Below are positions 24,635-33,607 of a DNA stretch of 35,602 bases, piece by piece. The notes under the pieces were generated by a model that was given only the letters and a program-made list of their open reading frames with translations, did not search any database and had not been told where the DNA came from. Position 1 is the first letter of the stretch, and every line of letters begins with the position of its first letter. Position numbers and translations under genes: made by a program. This stretch comes from Gammaproteobacteria bacterium (GTDB lineage Bacteria > Pseudomonadota > Gammaproteobacteria > Arenicellales > UBA868), in NCBI GenBank assembly GCA_022451485.1, contig JAKUQS010000028.1, forward strand, positions 1 to 35,602, read 5' to 3'.

Positions 24635-25666
24635 GTGGATCCTAATAACTTCGATTTTCATCTCCCGCATGATCGGATAGCGCAATCACCTTTGTCGGAA
24701 CGCACTGCCTGCCGGCTCCTGCAGATGCCACGTGTGGGGGGGCTGATAGATGGGCAGTTCGCTGATATTAAGCATTTATTGCGCTCAGGCGATGTTCTGG
24801 TGCTTAACAACACCCAAGTTCTCCCAGCTAGGTTATATGGTCGCAAAGCGACAACAGGCGGTCGAATCGAAATTCTTTTTGAACGGAACATGGAGCTGGA
24901 TACCTTCCTTGGACAGGTCAAGGCGAGTAAGCCCCTCCGAGTGGGAACGAGTATGGTTACAGACGGTGGAGTGGTCATTACCGTTGAAGGGAGAGAGGGG
25001 GCTTTTTATAAACTGCGTGTGAGTGACGCTCAGTCCGTACGTTCCGTCTTACAGGCTGAAGGACATCTTCCGTTACCTCCTTACATACATCGTCAGCCAT
25101 CCGGCTTAGACGATGTGCATTATCAGACAGTGTTTTCGACTTGCCCCGGCGCAGTTGCTGCACCCACTGCCGGACTGCACTTTGACCGATCGATGATGAG
25201 CGAATTGGAAAGCGCAGGTATAACCATCGCTATGATTACGTTGCACGTAGGCGCAGGAACTTTTCAGCCGATTAGAGATTCTCACGTGGCGGCGCATCGT
25301 ATGCACTGCGAGTGGTATTCGGTGCCCCGGTCGGTCACGGAATCGATTGAGAAGGCGCAACGCTGCGGCGGGCGCATTATTGCGGTCGGCACCACCGTAG
25401 TACGGGCGTTAGAGAGTGCCGCTTCCGGAGGACAGCTGGCCCCGTTTAAAGGTTATACAGATCTGTTTATTTACCCAGGTTACGCATTTCGAGTAGTCGA
25501 CTGCCTGATCACAAATTTCCATCTCCCCCGGTCCACTTTGTTAATGATGGTTAGTGCCTTTGCGGGAAGTGAGCGAGTGATGGCGGCATACCGGCATGCG
25601 ATTGATGCTGATTATCGGTTTTTTAGTTACGGTGATGCCATGTGGCTTGAAAAGGTGACTGAATGA
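24635..25666 (+). CDS. queA: S-adenosylmethionine:tRNA ribosyltransferase-isomerase
   Basis: 343-residue enzyme that transfers the ribose part of SAM to preQ1 in tRNA to form epoxyqueuosine. Conserved blocks: DFHLPHDRIAQSPLSERTACRLL, LVLNNTQVLPARLYGRK, GRIEILFE, VFSTCPGAVAAPTAGLHF, LHVGAGTFQPI and VDCLITNFHLPRSTLLMMVSAFAG. It uses a GTG start at 24635 with only a distant AGGA; the homologous N-terminus begins right there, so the start is likely. It overlaps tgt by ATGA, the standard queA-tgt arrangement. Confidence 0.97.
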   Translation: MDPNNFDFHLPHDRIAQSPLSERTACRLLQMPRVGGLIDGQFADIKHLLRSGDVLVLNNTQVLPARLYGRKATTGGRIEILFERNMELDTFLGQVKASKPLRVGTSMVTDGGVVITVEGREGAFYKLRVSDAQSVRSVLQAEGHLPLPPYIHRQPSGLDDVHYQTVFSTCPGAVAAPTAGLHFDRSMMSELESAGITIAMITLHVGAGTFQPIRDSHVAAHRMHCEWYSVPRSVTESIEKAQRCGGRIIAVGTTVVRALESAASGGQLAPFKGYTDLFIYPGYAFRVVDCLITNFHLPRSTLLMMVSAFAGSERVMAAYRHAIDADYRFFSYGDAMWLEKVTE

Positions 25667-26784
25667 GTCTGCAATTTCACATCGAAACTCAGGACGATGC
25701 GGCGCGGTGCGGCTGGGTGAAACTGGTCCGTGGAGAAATTCAGACACCCGCGTTTATGCCCGTCGGCACGTCGGCTGCGGTCAAGACGGTGACAGTAGAG
25801 GAAGTACGGTCCAGTGGTAGCCAAATTATCTTGGGCAATACGTTCCATCTCAGCCTGCGTCCGGGTATCGACATCATTAATCGACATGGGGGCTTGCATG
25901 AGTTTATGCGGTGGTCAGGGCCGATCCTGACGGACTCCGGTGGGTTCCAGGTGTGGAGTCTTGCCAAGCCGCGTGATATTACTGAGCAAGGAGTGACATT
26001 TCGCTCTCCGTTTAATGGCGCGGCAGTTTTTATGGGCCCAGAAGAGTCGATCGCTATTCAGAATGCACTAGGTTCTGATATCGCGATGGTGTTTGATGAG
26101 TGCACTCGTTATCCCGCGGCCCGGGAGGAGGCGCGAGCTTCTATGTTGCGGTCACTTCGCTGGGCAAAGCGCTGCCGTGAGGTTCACGCCAATAATACCC
26201 AGGCATTGTTTGGCATTGCGCAAGGCGGGTTTTACGAAGATCTTCGACGGGAGTCACTCGATGCGTTGGTAGGGATGGAATTTGATGGTTATGCATTGGG
26301 GGGATTGTCGGTAGGAGAGCCGACGGCGGATATGTACCAGATGCTCACGGAGATCGTGCCTCATATGCCGACTGAAAAGCCGCGGTATCTGATGGGGGTT
26401 GGCAAGCCCGAAGATTTGCTGGCGGGCGTGGCAGCGGGGATCGATCTATTTGACTGTGTGTTGCCAACCCGCAATGCGCGCAATGGCTGGCTATATACCG
26501 ATCGAGGCATTGTTAAATTGCGGAACGCTGTTCACCGTTTGGATACCAATCCGGTAGAAGTACAGTGTCTCTGTCCCACCTGCCGCCAATATAGTCGAAG
26601 TTATTTGCGCCACCTTTACACCACTGGTGAAATGTTAGGCCCGCGTCTGGGCACCATTCATAACCTCCATTTTTTCCAACGGCTGATGGCTTCTGTCCGA
26701 AAAGAAATAAAAAGCAAGAGTTTTACGGCATTTCACCTTGATTTTCTTGCACAATTCCAGTCGGGCAACCCGCCTGTGGCATAA
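25663..26784 (+). CDS. tgt: Queuine/preQ1 tRNA-guanine transglycosylase
   Basis: 373-residue enzyme that swaps guanine 34 for preQ1 in tRNAs with GUN anticodons. The preQ1 pocket DSGGFQVWSL, the catalytic aspartate region DLFDCVLPTRNARNG and the FGIAQGG motif are present. The zinc site is CLCPTC...H (cysteines in VQCLCPTCRQYSR plus the downstream histidine in TIHNLHFF). Start overlaps queA. It precedes yajC by 40 bases, the gammaproteobacterial order. Confidence 0.98.
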   Translation: MSLQFHIETQDDAARCGWVKLVRGEIQTPAFMPVGTSAAVKTVTVEEVRSSGSQIILGNTFHLSLRPGIDIINRHGGLHEFMRWSGPILTDSGGFQVWSLAKPRDITEQGVTFRSPFNGAAVFMGPEESIAIQNALGSDIAMVFDECTRYPAAREEARASMLRSLRWAKRCREVHANNTQALFGIAQGGFYEDLRRESLDALVGMEFDGYALGGLSVGEPTADMYQMLTEIVPHMPTEKPRYLMGVGKPEDLLAGVAAGIDLFDCVLPTRNARNGWLYTDRGIVKLRNAVHRLDTNPVEVQCLCPTCRQYSRSYLRHLYTTGEMLGPRLGTIHNLHFFQRLMASVRKEIKSKSFTAFHLDFLAQFQSGNPPVA

Positions 26785-26824
26785 TCACGCGCCTTTGCGC
26801 ACACTAATAGACGATACACGAGCT

Positions 26825-27178
26825 ATGAATTTCTTTATTTCCGATGCTTGGGCCCAGGCCGGTGGTGGCGGTGGTGGCGGTTTACTCGGTATGGCGCCAC
26901 TGGTCATTATCTTTGTTTTATTTTATTTCCTACTCATTCGACCACAACAAAAGAAAGCCAAACAACACAAGGAAATGATCGCTGCGATGGCAAAGGGCGA
27001 TGAAGTGGTAACGAATGGCGGACTCCTCGGCACGATCATCGATCTTGATGAAAACTTCGCATCGCTTGAGGTGGCCCGCGACACGATCGTTCGTGTCCAG
27101 CGTCATGCGGTGGCACAGATGATGCCAAAAGGGACAGCGGCCGACAGTGGCGCTGGCACCAAGAAGTTGAAGGAATAG
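26825..27178 (+). CDS. yajC: Sec translocon accessory subunit YajC
   Basis: 117-residue single-span membrane protein that associates with SecDF and SecYEG. After a short N-terminus (MNFFISDAWAQ) and a glycine run comes the helix MAPLVIIFVLFYFLLIRPQQKKAKQHKEM, the hallmark of YajC. A soluble domain follows (KGDEVVTNGGLLGTIIDLDENFASLEVA). The open frame extends upstream into tgt, but the ATG at 26825 matches the family start. Glycine-rich AGGGGGGG insert before the helix is longer than in E. coli. Confidence 0.96.
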   Translation: MNFFISDAWAQAGGGGGGGLLGMAPLVIIFVLFYFLLIRPQQKKAKQHKEMIAAMAKGDEVVTNGGLLGTIIDLDENFASLEVARDTIVRVQRHAVAQMMPKGTAADSGAGTKKLKE

Positions 27179-27241
27179 GCGCGGCACGCCCAGCGAAAGT
27201 TGAGCAACGTTAGCGTCTGATGAACGACTCCAGATAATCCT

Positions 27242-29128
27242 ATGTTGAACCTGTACGGGGGGTGGCAGTGGCTGATTATCGTGGGGGTGATTGTGCCAGG
27301 CATCTTTTTTGCTTTGCCTAATTTATTTGGCGACGACCCGGGCATACAGGTGCGCGGGTCGCGTGGCACCGACTTGAGTAGCGCCGATTTTGACCGATTA
27401 AAAGCCCTGGTGGCGCAACCCGGAGCAGGGTTGATTCGAGGGTCACTCGATGTGAAGGGCGCCAGTTTTCGATTTGCGACTCCAGAGGCGCAGCTAAAAG
27501 CCCGTGATCTATTCGAAGACGAATTTGAAGATCGCTACACCATTGCTTTGACATTGCTCCCTGCCGCACCAGCATGGTTTGAGTCGATGTCAGCGCGACC
27601 AATGTATCTTGGGCTTGACCTTCGTGGCGGCGTTCATTTTCTAATGGAAGTGGATATGGATGGTGCGATTCGGCGCATGGAAGAACGTTACGTTGCGGAC
27701 CTTAGAAGCGCCCTGCGGACGGCGAAGGTACGTCATCGAGGCGTCCGACGGAAAAGCGAAGGGGGAATCGACATCACTCTTCGAAACGTCAGCGATCAGG
27801 ATAAGGCGCGTGAGACTATTTTGCGGGAATTACCGGACCTCGAGCTAACCGATGTTGAGGGGGATACGCCGGATAGAGTGCTTGCGCATTTGAGCCAACG
27901 TGCGAAGGACGAGTTATCAGAGTTTGCGTTGGAACAAAATATTACAGCGCTTCGGAATCGAATCGATGAATTGGGCGTTGCCGAGCCAGTGGTCCAGCGA
28001 CAGGGGGACCGACGCATCGTGGTTCAGTTGCCAGGCGTTCAAGACACCGCGCGAGCCAAAAGAATCTTAGGCCGAACGGCAACTCTAGAGATGATGCTCG
28101 TCGATGAAGAACACAACGTTGATTCAGCGGTTAGCGGGTCGCCTCCGCCCGGATCGCGAATATTTCATATGCGAGATGGGCGACCGATCCTACTGAAGAA
28201 TCGCGTGATTTATTCCGGTGACAATATCGTTGATGCGGCGGCCAGTATCGATACCCAGACGGGTGGGCCTATTGTGAGTATTACGCTGGATGCTGCAGGT
28301 GCTCGTATCAACCAACGGGTGACAGGAAAGAATATTGGGAAACGGATGGCGGTGCTTTATATCGAGACGCGTTCGAAGATCAAGACCGATGCGCAAGGCA
28401 GGCCCAAGAAAGGGCCGCAGGGAAGGGTATTGCGTACGAGTCAACGTGTTGAAGACGTAATCACAGCACCGGTTATTCGAGATCAATTGGGAAAGCGATT
28501 TCAGATCGAAGGGCTTGATAGCGTGACTGAAGGGCAGGATCTCGCGTTGATGCTCCGTGCCGGTTCATTGGCCGCACCTGTTGAAATCATAGAAGAGCGC
28601 ACCGTGGGCCCGAGTCTTGGTCAGGCCAATATCAGTCAGGGCTTTCGGTCGGTGGTGATTGGTTTCGCACTGGTTTTGATTTTCATGCTCATTTATTACC
28701 GGACATTTGGTCTCTTCGCCAACGCAGCGTTAGCGCTGAATCTGGTACTGATGGTCGCCGTTTTATCTGTGTTTCAGGCGACACTAACCCTCCCGGGCGT
28801 TGCTGGCATCGTGCTGACCGTGGGTATGGCAGTAGATGCCAACGTTTTAATATTTGAGCGCATTCGTGAAGAACTTCGCAATGGCAATTCTCCTCAGGCC
28901 AGCATTCACATGGGTTATAACCGAGCACTGTCAACTATCGTTGATGCCAACATTACGACGCTCATTGCGGCGTTGGTGCTGTTTAATTTTGGTACAGGGC
29001 CCATCAAAGGATTTGCGGTAACGCTCAGTATCGGCATTCTGACCTCTATGTTCACGGCCATCGTATTGACTCGTGGGTTGGTTAATTTTTTCTATGGCGG
29101 AAGGCGCGTTGAGAAACTCGCTATCTAA
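27242..29128 (+). CDS. secD: Protein translocase subunit SecD
   Basis: 628-residue proton-driven subunit that helps pull preproteins across the inner membrane. Order of features: one N-terminal helix (WLIIVGVIVPGIFFALP), LGLDLRGGVHFLMEVD with the invariant DLRGG, the large periplasmic domain (about 120-440, with NRIDELGVAEPVVQRQG), then five C-terminal helices including VLTVGMAVDANVLIFERIREE, which carries the conserved aspartate. Starts 63 bases after yajC and ends 8 bases before secF. Confidence 0.98.
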   Translation: MLNLYGGWQWLIIVGVIVPGIFFALPNLFGDDPGIQVRGSRGTDLSSADFDRLKALVAQPGAGLIRGSLDVKGASFRFATPEAQLKARDLFEDEFEDRYTIALTLLPAAPAWFESMSARPMYLGLDLRGGVHFLMEVDMDGAIRRMEERYVADLRSALRTAKVRHRGVRRKSEGGIDITLRNVSDQDKARETILRELPDLELTDVEGDTPDRVLAHLSQRAKDELSEFALEQNITALRNRIDELGVAEPVVQRQGDRRIVVQLPGVQDTARAKRILGRTATLEMMLVDEEHNVDSAVSGSPPPGSRIFHMRDGRPILLKNRVIYSGDNIVDAAASIDTQTGGPIVSITLDAAGARINQRVTGKNIGKRMAVLYIETRSKIKTDAQGRPKKGPQGRVLRTSQRVEDVITAPVIRDQLGKRFQIEGLDSVTEGQDLALMLRAGSLAAPVEIIEERTVGPSLGQANISQGFRSVVIGFALVLIFMLIYYRTFGLFANAALALNLVLMVAVLSVFQATLTLPGVAGIVLTVGMAVDANVLIFERIREELRNGNSPQASIHMGYNRALSTIVDANITTLIAALVLFNFGTGPIKGFAVTLSIGILTSMFTAIVLTRGLVNFFYGGRRVEKLAI

Positions 29129-29136
29129 CTTGACGT

Positions 29137-30147
29137 ATGTATTTTCTTAAACGCGAACCACGCATAGATTTTCTGAGCCGCCGGCGTTTCGCCGGCATTG
29201 TGTCAGCTGTACTGATTGTTATTGGCATAGTATCTCTTGGCGTGCGTGGTCTTTCTTTCGGGATCGATTTTACGGGGGGTACGCTGGTTGAAGTGTCTTA
29301 TGAAGAGACGGTGGAGGCGAGTTCGGTCCGAGATTTAATCGCTGAGGCGGGGTTTGAGTCGGCGTTGGTTCAATATTTTGGAACGTCGAAGGATATTTTA
29401 GTGCGGCTCCCGGCGAGTGCGATTGAAGACGCAGCGCAGGTCAGCAGTCGGATCATGGTGGCGTTGCGCTTGCCCTATAAAGAAACGTTGGCGACGAACC
29501 CCACCGGTGATCTGCAGCAGTGTGTTTCCGATGATAGTGGTGCCAGTGGTCCGTGTGCCGTGCAGATGCGACGAGTAGAGTTCGTAGGCCCACAGGTTGG
29601 AGAAGAACTGACCGAGAAAGGTGGGCTCGCCATGCTTTACGCGCTGCTGGGGATTCTAATTTATGTATCGTGGCGGTTTGAGTGGCGTTTTGCGATCGGT
29701 GCGGTCGCGGCGCTTGTTCACGATGTGCTAATTACCGTTGGTGTATTTTCTGTTCTTGGTCTTGAGTTTTCCCTGCCGGTGCTTGCTGCAATTCTTGCGG
29801 TCATCGGATATTCCTTGAATGACACGATCGTTGTTTTTGATCGGGTGAGAGAGAACTTTCGAAAAATGCGACGCGGCACACCCGTTGAAATCATGAATGT
29901 TGCGGTCAATCAGACATTGTCGAGGACATTATTAACCTCGACGACCACCCTGCTCGTGGTGTTGACTTTGCTGATCATCGGGGGCGAGATTATTAACGGA
30001 TTTGCTACAGCGCTTCTGGTCGGTGTGTTGGTCGGGACCTATTCTTCCATTTTTATCGCCAATCCCGCGGTACTTGTTCTCGGTATTTCTCGTGATGACA
30101 TGTTGCCGGTTAAAAAGGAAGGGGCTGAAGCGGACCCTTTGCCGTAA
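29137..30147 (+). CDS. secF: Protein translocase subunit SecF
   Basis: 336-residue partner of SecD. It has an N-terminal helix, GIDFTGGTLVEVSYEE (the SecF counterpart of DLRGG), the small periplasmic domain, then five helices with GYSLNDTIVVFDRVREN. Typical VEFVGPQVGEEL precedes the second helix. The insert CVSDDSGASGPCAVQMR contains two cysteines that could pair in the periplasm, an uncommon detail. The stop codon lies inside a hairpin loop. Confidence 0.98.
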   Translation: MYFLKREPRIDFLSRRRFAGIVSAVLIVIGIVSLGVRGLSFGIDFTGGTLVEVSYEETVEASSVRDLIAEAGFESALVQYFGTSKDILVRLPASAIEDAAQVSSRIMVALRLPYKETLATNPTGDLQQCVSDDSGASGPCAVQMRRVEFVGPQVGEELTEKGGLAMLYALLGILIYVSWRFEWRFAIGAVAALVHDVLITVGVFSVLGLEFSLPVLAAILAVIGYSLNDTIVVFDRVRENFRKMRRGTPVEIMNVAVNQTLSRTLLTSTTTLLVVLTLLIIGGEIINGFATALLVGVLVGTYSSIFIANPAVLVLGISRDDMLPVKKEGAEADPLP

Positions 30148-30155
30148 GGCAAAGG
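30136..30155 (+). other. GTAA-loop hairpin enclosing the secF stop codon
   Basis: Perfect 8-base-pair stem CCTTTGCC/GGCAAAGG closed by a GTAA tetraloop; TAA of this loop is the stop of secF. No T-run follows, so it is not an intrinsic terminator. It could be an mRNA processing or stability element between secDF and nrdR. Confidence 0.6.
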
Positions 30156-30177
30156 CCGTCCCACCCTAACTGGGGCT

Positions 30178-30696
30178 ATGCGGTGCCCAGTCTGTGCTCA
30201 TGATGACACGCGAGTCATCGACTCGCGGCTTTCGAATAGTGGTGACACGGTGCGTCGTCGTCGTGAGTGTCAGTCTTGCCAAGCTCGATTTAATACGTTG
30301 GAACGTTTGGCACTCGAACCGCCGAGGGTGGCGAAACGCGATGGCAGTCACGAAGCCTTTAATGAAGATAAACTCCGGCGTGGCCTCGAACGGGCGCTGG
30401 AGAAACGGCCTGTGGATGCGCGAATGTTAGAGGCTATGGTGGCGGATCTGTGTCGAAAATTGAGTGTCATGGGAGTGCGTGAGATTGAATCAAGGCAGAT
30501 CGGAGAAGCAGTGATGGACACGCTTATTCACGTAGACGAAGTAGCGTATGTTCGCTATGCCTCCGTTTATCGTCAGTTTCAGGATACCGCGGCGTTTGCA
30601 GAGGAAATTCGGCAACTGGGGGCCTCGCGCGGTGAAACAACAGGGGCTGGACAACTCTCTTTGACTCTAACAGTGTCTGATGCGAATGACGAATAA
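30178..30696 (+). CDS. nrdR: Transcriptional repressor NrdR
   Basis: 172-residue repressor of ribonucleotide reductase genes. Zinc ribbon with C3, C6, C31 and C34 (MRCPVC...CQSC), then an ATP-cone domain (RVAKRDGSHEAFNEDKLRRGLERALEKRPVD), which senses dATP/ATP. Ends with VAYVRYASVYRQF, standard for the family. No NrdR box is visible in this window, so its targets lie elsewhere. The end overlaps the ribD start region by up to 17 bases, as in many proteobacteria. Confidence 0.98.
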   Translation: MRCPVCAHDDTRVIDSRLSNSGDTVRRRRECQSCQARFNTLERLALEPPRVAKRDGSHEAFNEDKLRRGLERALEKRPVDARMLEAMVADLCRKLSVMGVREIESRQIGEAVMDTLIHVDEVAYVRYASVYRQFQDTAAFAEEIRQLGASRGETTGAGQLSLTLTVSDANDE

Positions 30697-31789
30697 TGGT
30701 TTAATGGATCACGCGCATATGACGCGTGCGTTGGAGATAGCAGAGCGGGGACGATTTACAACTAAACCTAACCCGGTAGTTGGTTGTTTGATTGTGAAGG
30801 GATCCGAAGTTATCGCAGAAGGCTGGCATGAACGGGCGGGAGATGCACACGCGGAAGTTAATGCGTTACAGGCCGCGGGTGAGGCCGCCCGCGATGCGCA
30901 GGCGATTGTCACGCTTGAGCCGTGCAGTCACATAGGGCGAACGGGCCCTTGTGTGGAGGCATTGATCAGTGCTGGGATCGTGCGGGTTGCGGCCGCGATG
31001 CAAGATCCAAACCCAGCGGTCGCTGGCAGGGGGTTTCAGCGTTTACGCGATGCAGGCATGGAAGTGGTTATTGGTATAGAGGGCAAGCGAGCGGCGGCAT
31101 TGAATCCAGGATTTATTCGGCGAATGCAGACGGGTCGACCGAGGGTTCGGGTCAAACTGGCCGCATCGATGGATGGTCGAACAGCTGCCAGTGATGGGAG
31201 TAGTCAGTGGATCAGTAGCGAAGCTTCAAGGGAAGATGTTCACCGCCTGCGTGCCGGCAGTTGCGCCGTGGTGACTGGCATGGGTACGGTGAACGCTGAT
31301 AATCCACGACTTAACGCACGACTAACAGAGCCCATTGTTCAGCCGCTGCGGGTTATCATCGATAGCACAGGCCAACTCAGCACGAAAGCGGCCCTTTTTG
31401 ATGTCGATGGTTCTGTGCTGGTGGCAAGTGCCAAGCCGCGACGTGACAAGGGCGACGCCTTTGATTCACGCACGGAAACCATCACGTTGCCCGATGGATC
31501 AGGCCGGGTGGATCTCGCGGCGTTAATCGATGAATTGGGTCGTCGTCGATGTAATGAGGTTTTGGTTGAAGCGGGTGCGGGCGTTGCTGGTGCATTTGCC
31601 GCAGCCGGATTAATCGACGAATTGCTGATTTATCTAGCGCCTGATCTGTTGGGCTTAGCAGGTCGCGGCATGTTTGCTCTGCCGGAAGTGGTTAATCTAG
31701 AAAACCGACTCAGATTTGAGATCAGCCAAGTTAAACAGTTAGGACGCGATCTGCGAATCAACCTGCGACCGGGGCGCCGGGAGACTTAA
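30680..31789 (+). CDS. ribD: Riboflavin biosynthesis deaminase/reductase
   Basis: 369-residue bifunctional enzyme for steps two and three of the riboflavin pathway. The deaminase half has the zinc motif HAEV (57-60) and PCSHIGRTGPC (81-91, with cysteines 82 and 91). The reductase half begins around RPRVRVKLAASMDGRTA and includes SSEASREDVHRLRA and DNPRLNARL. Three in-frame ATGs (30680, 30686, 30704) lack a good ribosome site. The last one gives MDHAHMTRALEIAERG, close to the common family start, so the true start may be 30704. First of three rib genes joined by overlaps. Confidence 0.96.
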   Translation: MRMTNNGLMDHAHMTRALEIAERGRFTTKPNPVVGCLIVKGSEVIAEGWHERAGDAHAEVNALQAAGEAARDAQAIVTLEPCSHIGRTGPCVEALISAGIVRVAAAMQDPNPAVAGRGFQRLRDAGMEVVIGIEGKRAAALNPGFIRRMQTGRPRVRVKLAASMDGRTAASDGSSQWISSEASREDVHRLRAGSCAVVTGMGTVNADNPRLNARLTEPIVQPLRVIIDSTGQLSTKAALFDVDGSVLVASAKPRRDKGDAFDSRTETITLPDGSGRVDLAALIDELGRRRCNEVLVEAGAGVAGAFAAAGLIDELLIYLAPDLLGLAGRGMFALPEVVNLENRLRFEISQVKQLGRDLRINLRPGRRET

Positions 31790-32448
31790 TGTTTACCGGT
31801 ATTGTCCAGATGCAAGGCACGGTGACCGGACTCACCGGGACCATGCGTGAACGTGTGCTGGTGCTTCGGCCGCAGGGAGAATGGTCTCCACTAGTCAGGC
31901 TCGGTGACAGCATTGCAGTTAACGGCGTGTGTTTGACTGTCAGTCGACTGGACTTGGGAGTGCTTGAATTTGATGTGTCCAATGAGACCCTTACTCGCAC
32001 GAATCTGGGGCAAAAAAAACCTGGAAGTCGGGTCAATCTTGAGGCGTCCATGTCAGCCGAGTCGCTGTTCGGCGGACACTTGATGGTGGGTCACGTTGAT
32101 GGTCTCGCCACCCTCATGAGCGTGAAGGAAGTAATGCGCTCACGATGGATGGAATTCAGGGTCGCGCCTTCGTTGGCGCCGTTTCTCGCAGAAAAGGGAT
32201 CGCTCGCACTGGACGGTGTTAGCTTGACCATTAATCAGGTTCGCGATGAGAAAGATGGGGTTTGGGTGAGTATTAACGTTATTCCCCATACGCTCCAGAT
32301 GACAACCCTTGGGCGACTGATAAGCGGCGATGATGTCAATGTGGAGGTTGATCTGGTCGCGCGTTACCTTGAGCGAGCACGGCAGGTCGACCAAACTTAT
32401 GCGTCAACAAATAACCACGATACACCGACAGGTAACGATACGCTGTGA
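31789..32448 (+). CDS. ribE: Riboflavin synthase alpha chain
   Basis: 219-residue enzyme that dismutates two lumazines to riboflavin and a pyrimidine. Internal two-fold repeat is visible: MFTGIVQMQGTV / LFGGHLMVGHVDG, and GDSIAVNGVCLTV / GSLALDGVSLTIN. The ATG shares one base with the ribD stop (TAATG), and the end overlaps the next gene by four bases. This is the gene called ribC in E. coli; ribE is the other common name. Confidence 0.96.
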   Translation: MFTGIVQMQGTVTGLTGTMRERVLVLRPQGEWSPLVRLGDSIAVNGVCLTVSRLDLGVLEFDVSNETLTRTNLGQKKPGSRVNLEASMSAESLFGGHLMVGHVDGLATLMSVKEVMRSRWMEFRVAPSLAPFLAEKGSLALDGVSLTINQVRDEKDGVWVSINVIPHTLQMTTLGRLISGDDVNVEVDLVARYLERARQVDQTYASTNNHDTPTGNDTL

Positions 32449-33587
32449 CAGTTCCACAAAATTCCATGCCGTTGTCGAAGGAAGTCAGCTTGATTGAGGA
32501 TGTGCTTGCCGACTATCGGGGCGGCAAGATGGTGATTTTGGTCGATGACGAAAATCGTGAGAACGAAGGCGATCTTGTTATCGCGGCGGAATTTGTCAGT
32601 GCAGATGACATTAATTTCATGGCTGCGCATGGACGGGGACTGATTTGCCTTGCCTTAACGGAAGATCGCTGTAGGCAATTGAATTTGTCTTTGATGGTTA
32701 ATCAGAATAATTCGCGATATAGCACTAATTTTACAGTTTCAATAGAAGCCGCGGATGGCGTGACCACGGGAATTTCGGCTGCCGATCGGGCGAGAACCAT
32801 ACAAACGGCAGTAGGGGAGAAAGCGAGCGCAAAAGATATTGTGACGCCCGGCCATGTGTTTCCAATCATGGGGCAGCCTGGTGGCGTCCTGACTCGGGCG
32901 GGACATACCGAGGCAGGGATAGATTTGGCACGACTCAGTGGGCTCGTCCCGGCTAGCGTGATCTGTGAAATTCTTAACCCCGATGGGACTATGGCGCGCC
33001 TGCCTGATCTAATGACCTTCGCCGCTACTCACGACCTGCGAATTGGAACCATTGCCGATTTAATTCGTTACCGGTTGGAGTCAGAACCGACTGTCTGGCG
33101 AGTCTCAGAACATCCGATCGCCACGCGCTATGGTGATTTTAGAGGGATTATTTATGAAGACAGCGAACTTCGCTCGACACACCTCGCGATTGTCCGGGGC
33201 GTGATTGATGGAACCGCCGAGGTGATGGTTCGAGTGCAAAGTCATCGCGGGGTGTTTGATCTTCTCGGTGAGGCGCGAGGTGCAGTGCGTTGGACCGTCG
33301 ATCAGGCATTGCAGCGATTGTCCGAAGAAGAACAGGGAGTCCTGATTCTTCTCGAATACAGTGAAAATGCAGCCGGTTTGGAACGGCGTTTGCGTGACGA
33401 GAGCGCCGTGGGTGCTGTACAAGAAGAGGATGGGCATGACCTTCGAATGCTGGGGGCAGGGAGCCAGATTCTGGCGAATCTCGGAGTGCGCCAAGTACGG
33501 GTATTGGGTACGCCGAGACGAACCCATGCTTTGTCAGGGTATGGTCTAGAGGTCACCGGGTATATTGAGGAGCCGGGGGCGGGTTAA
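32445..33587 (+). CDS. ribB: 3,4-dihydroxy-2-butanone 4-phosphate synthase fused to a degenerate GTP cyclohydrolase II-like domain
   Basis: 380 residues, GTG start. The first half (10-210) is a full RibB domain: [59 protein letters not shown] and [19 protein letters not shown]. It makes the four-carbon unit of riboflavin from ribulose 5-phosphate. The second half (218-380) aligns in order with RibA, but the zinc-binding stretch of real GTP cyclohydrolase II (CLTGDxxxSxRCDC) is here [15 protein letters not shown] (266-280), with none of the three cysteines. The half ends with [25 protein letters not shown]. It is therefore probably catalytically dead as RibA, as in RibBX-type proteins, and a separate RibA is expected elsewhere. 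Confidence 0.93.
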   Translation: MTVPQNSMPLSKEVSLIEDVLADYRGGKMVILVDDENRENEGDLVIAAEFVSADDINFMAAHGRGLICLALTEDRCRQLNLSLMVNQNNSRYSTNFTVSIEAADGVTTGISAADRARTIQTAVGEKASAKDIVTPGHVFPIMGQPGGVLTRAGHTEAGIDLARLSGLVPASVICEILNPDGTMARLPDLMTFAATHDLRIGTIADLIRYRLESEPTVWRVSEHPIATRYGDFRGIIYEDSELRSTHLAIVRGVIDGTAEVMVRVQSHRGVFDLLGEARGAVRWTVDQALQRLSEEEQGVLILLEYSENAAGLERRLRDESAVGAVQEEDGHDLRMLGAGSQILANLGVRQVRVLGTPRRTHALSGYGLEVTGYIEEPGAG

Positions 33588-33607
33588 TGAGCGGAGGAGG
33601 GCGCCAT

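Noticed and set aside
32445..32470. FMN riboswitch before the RibBA-like gene
   Set aside because: The gene overlaps ribE by four bases, so there is no untranslated leader in which an aptamer could fit.
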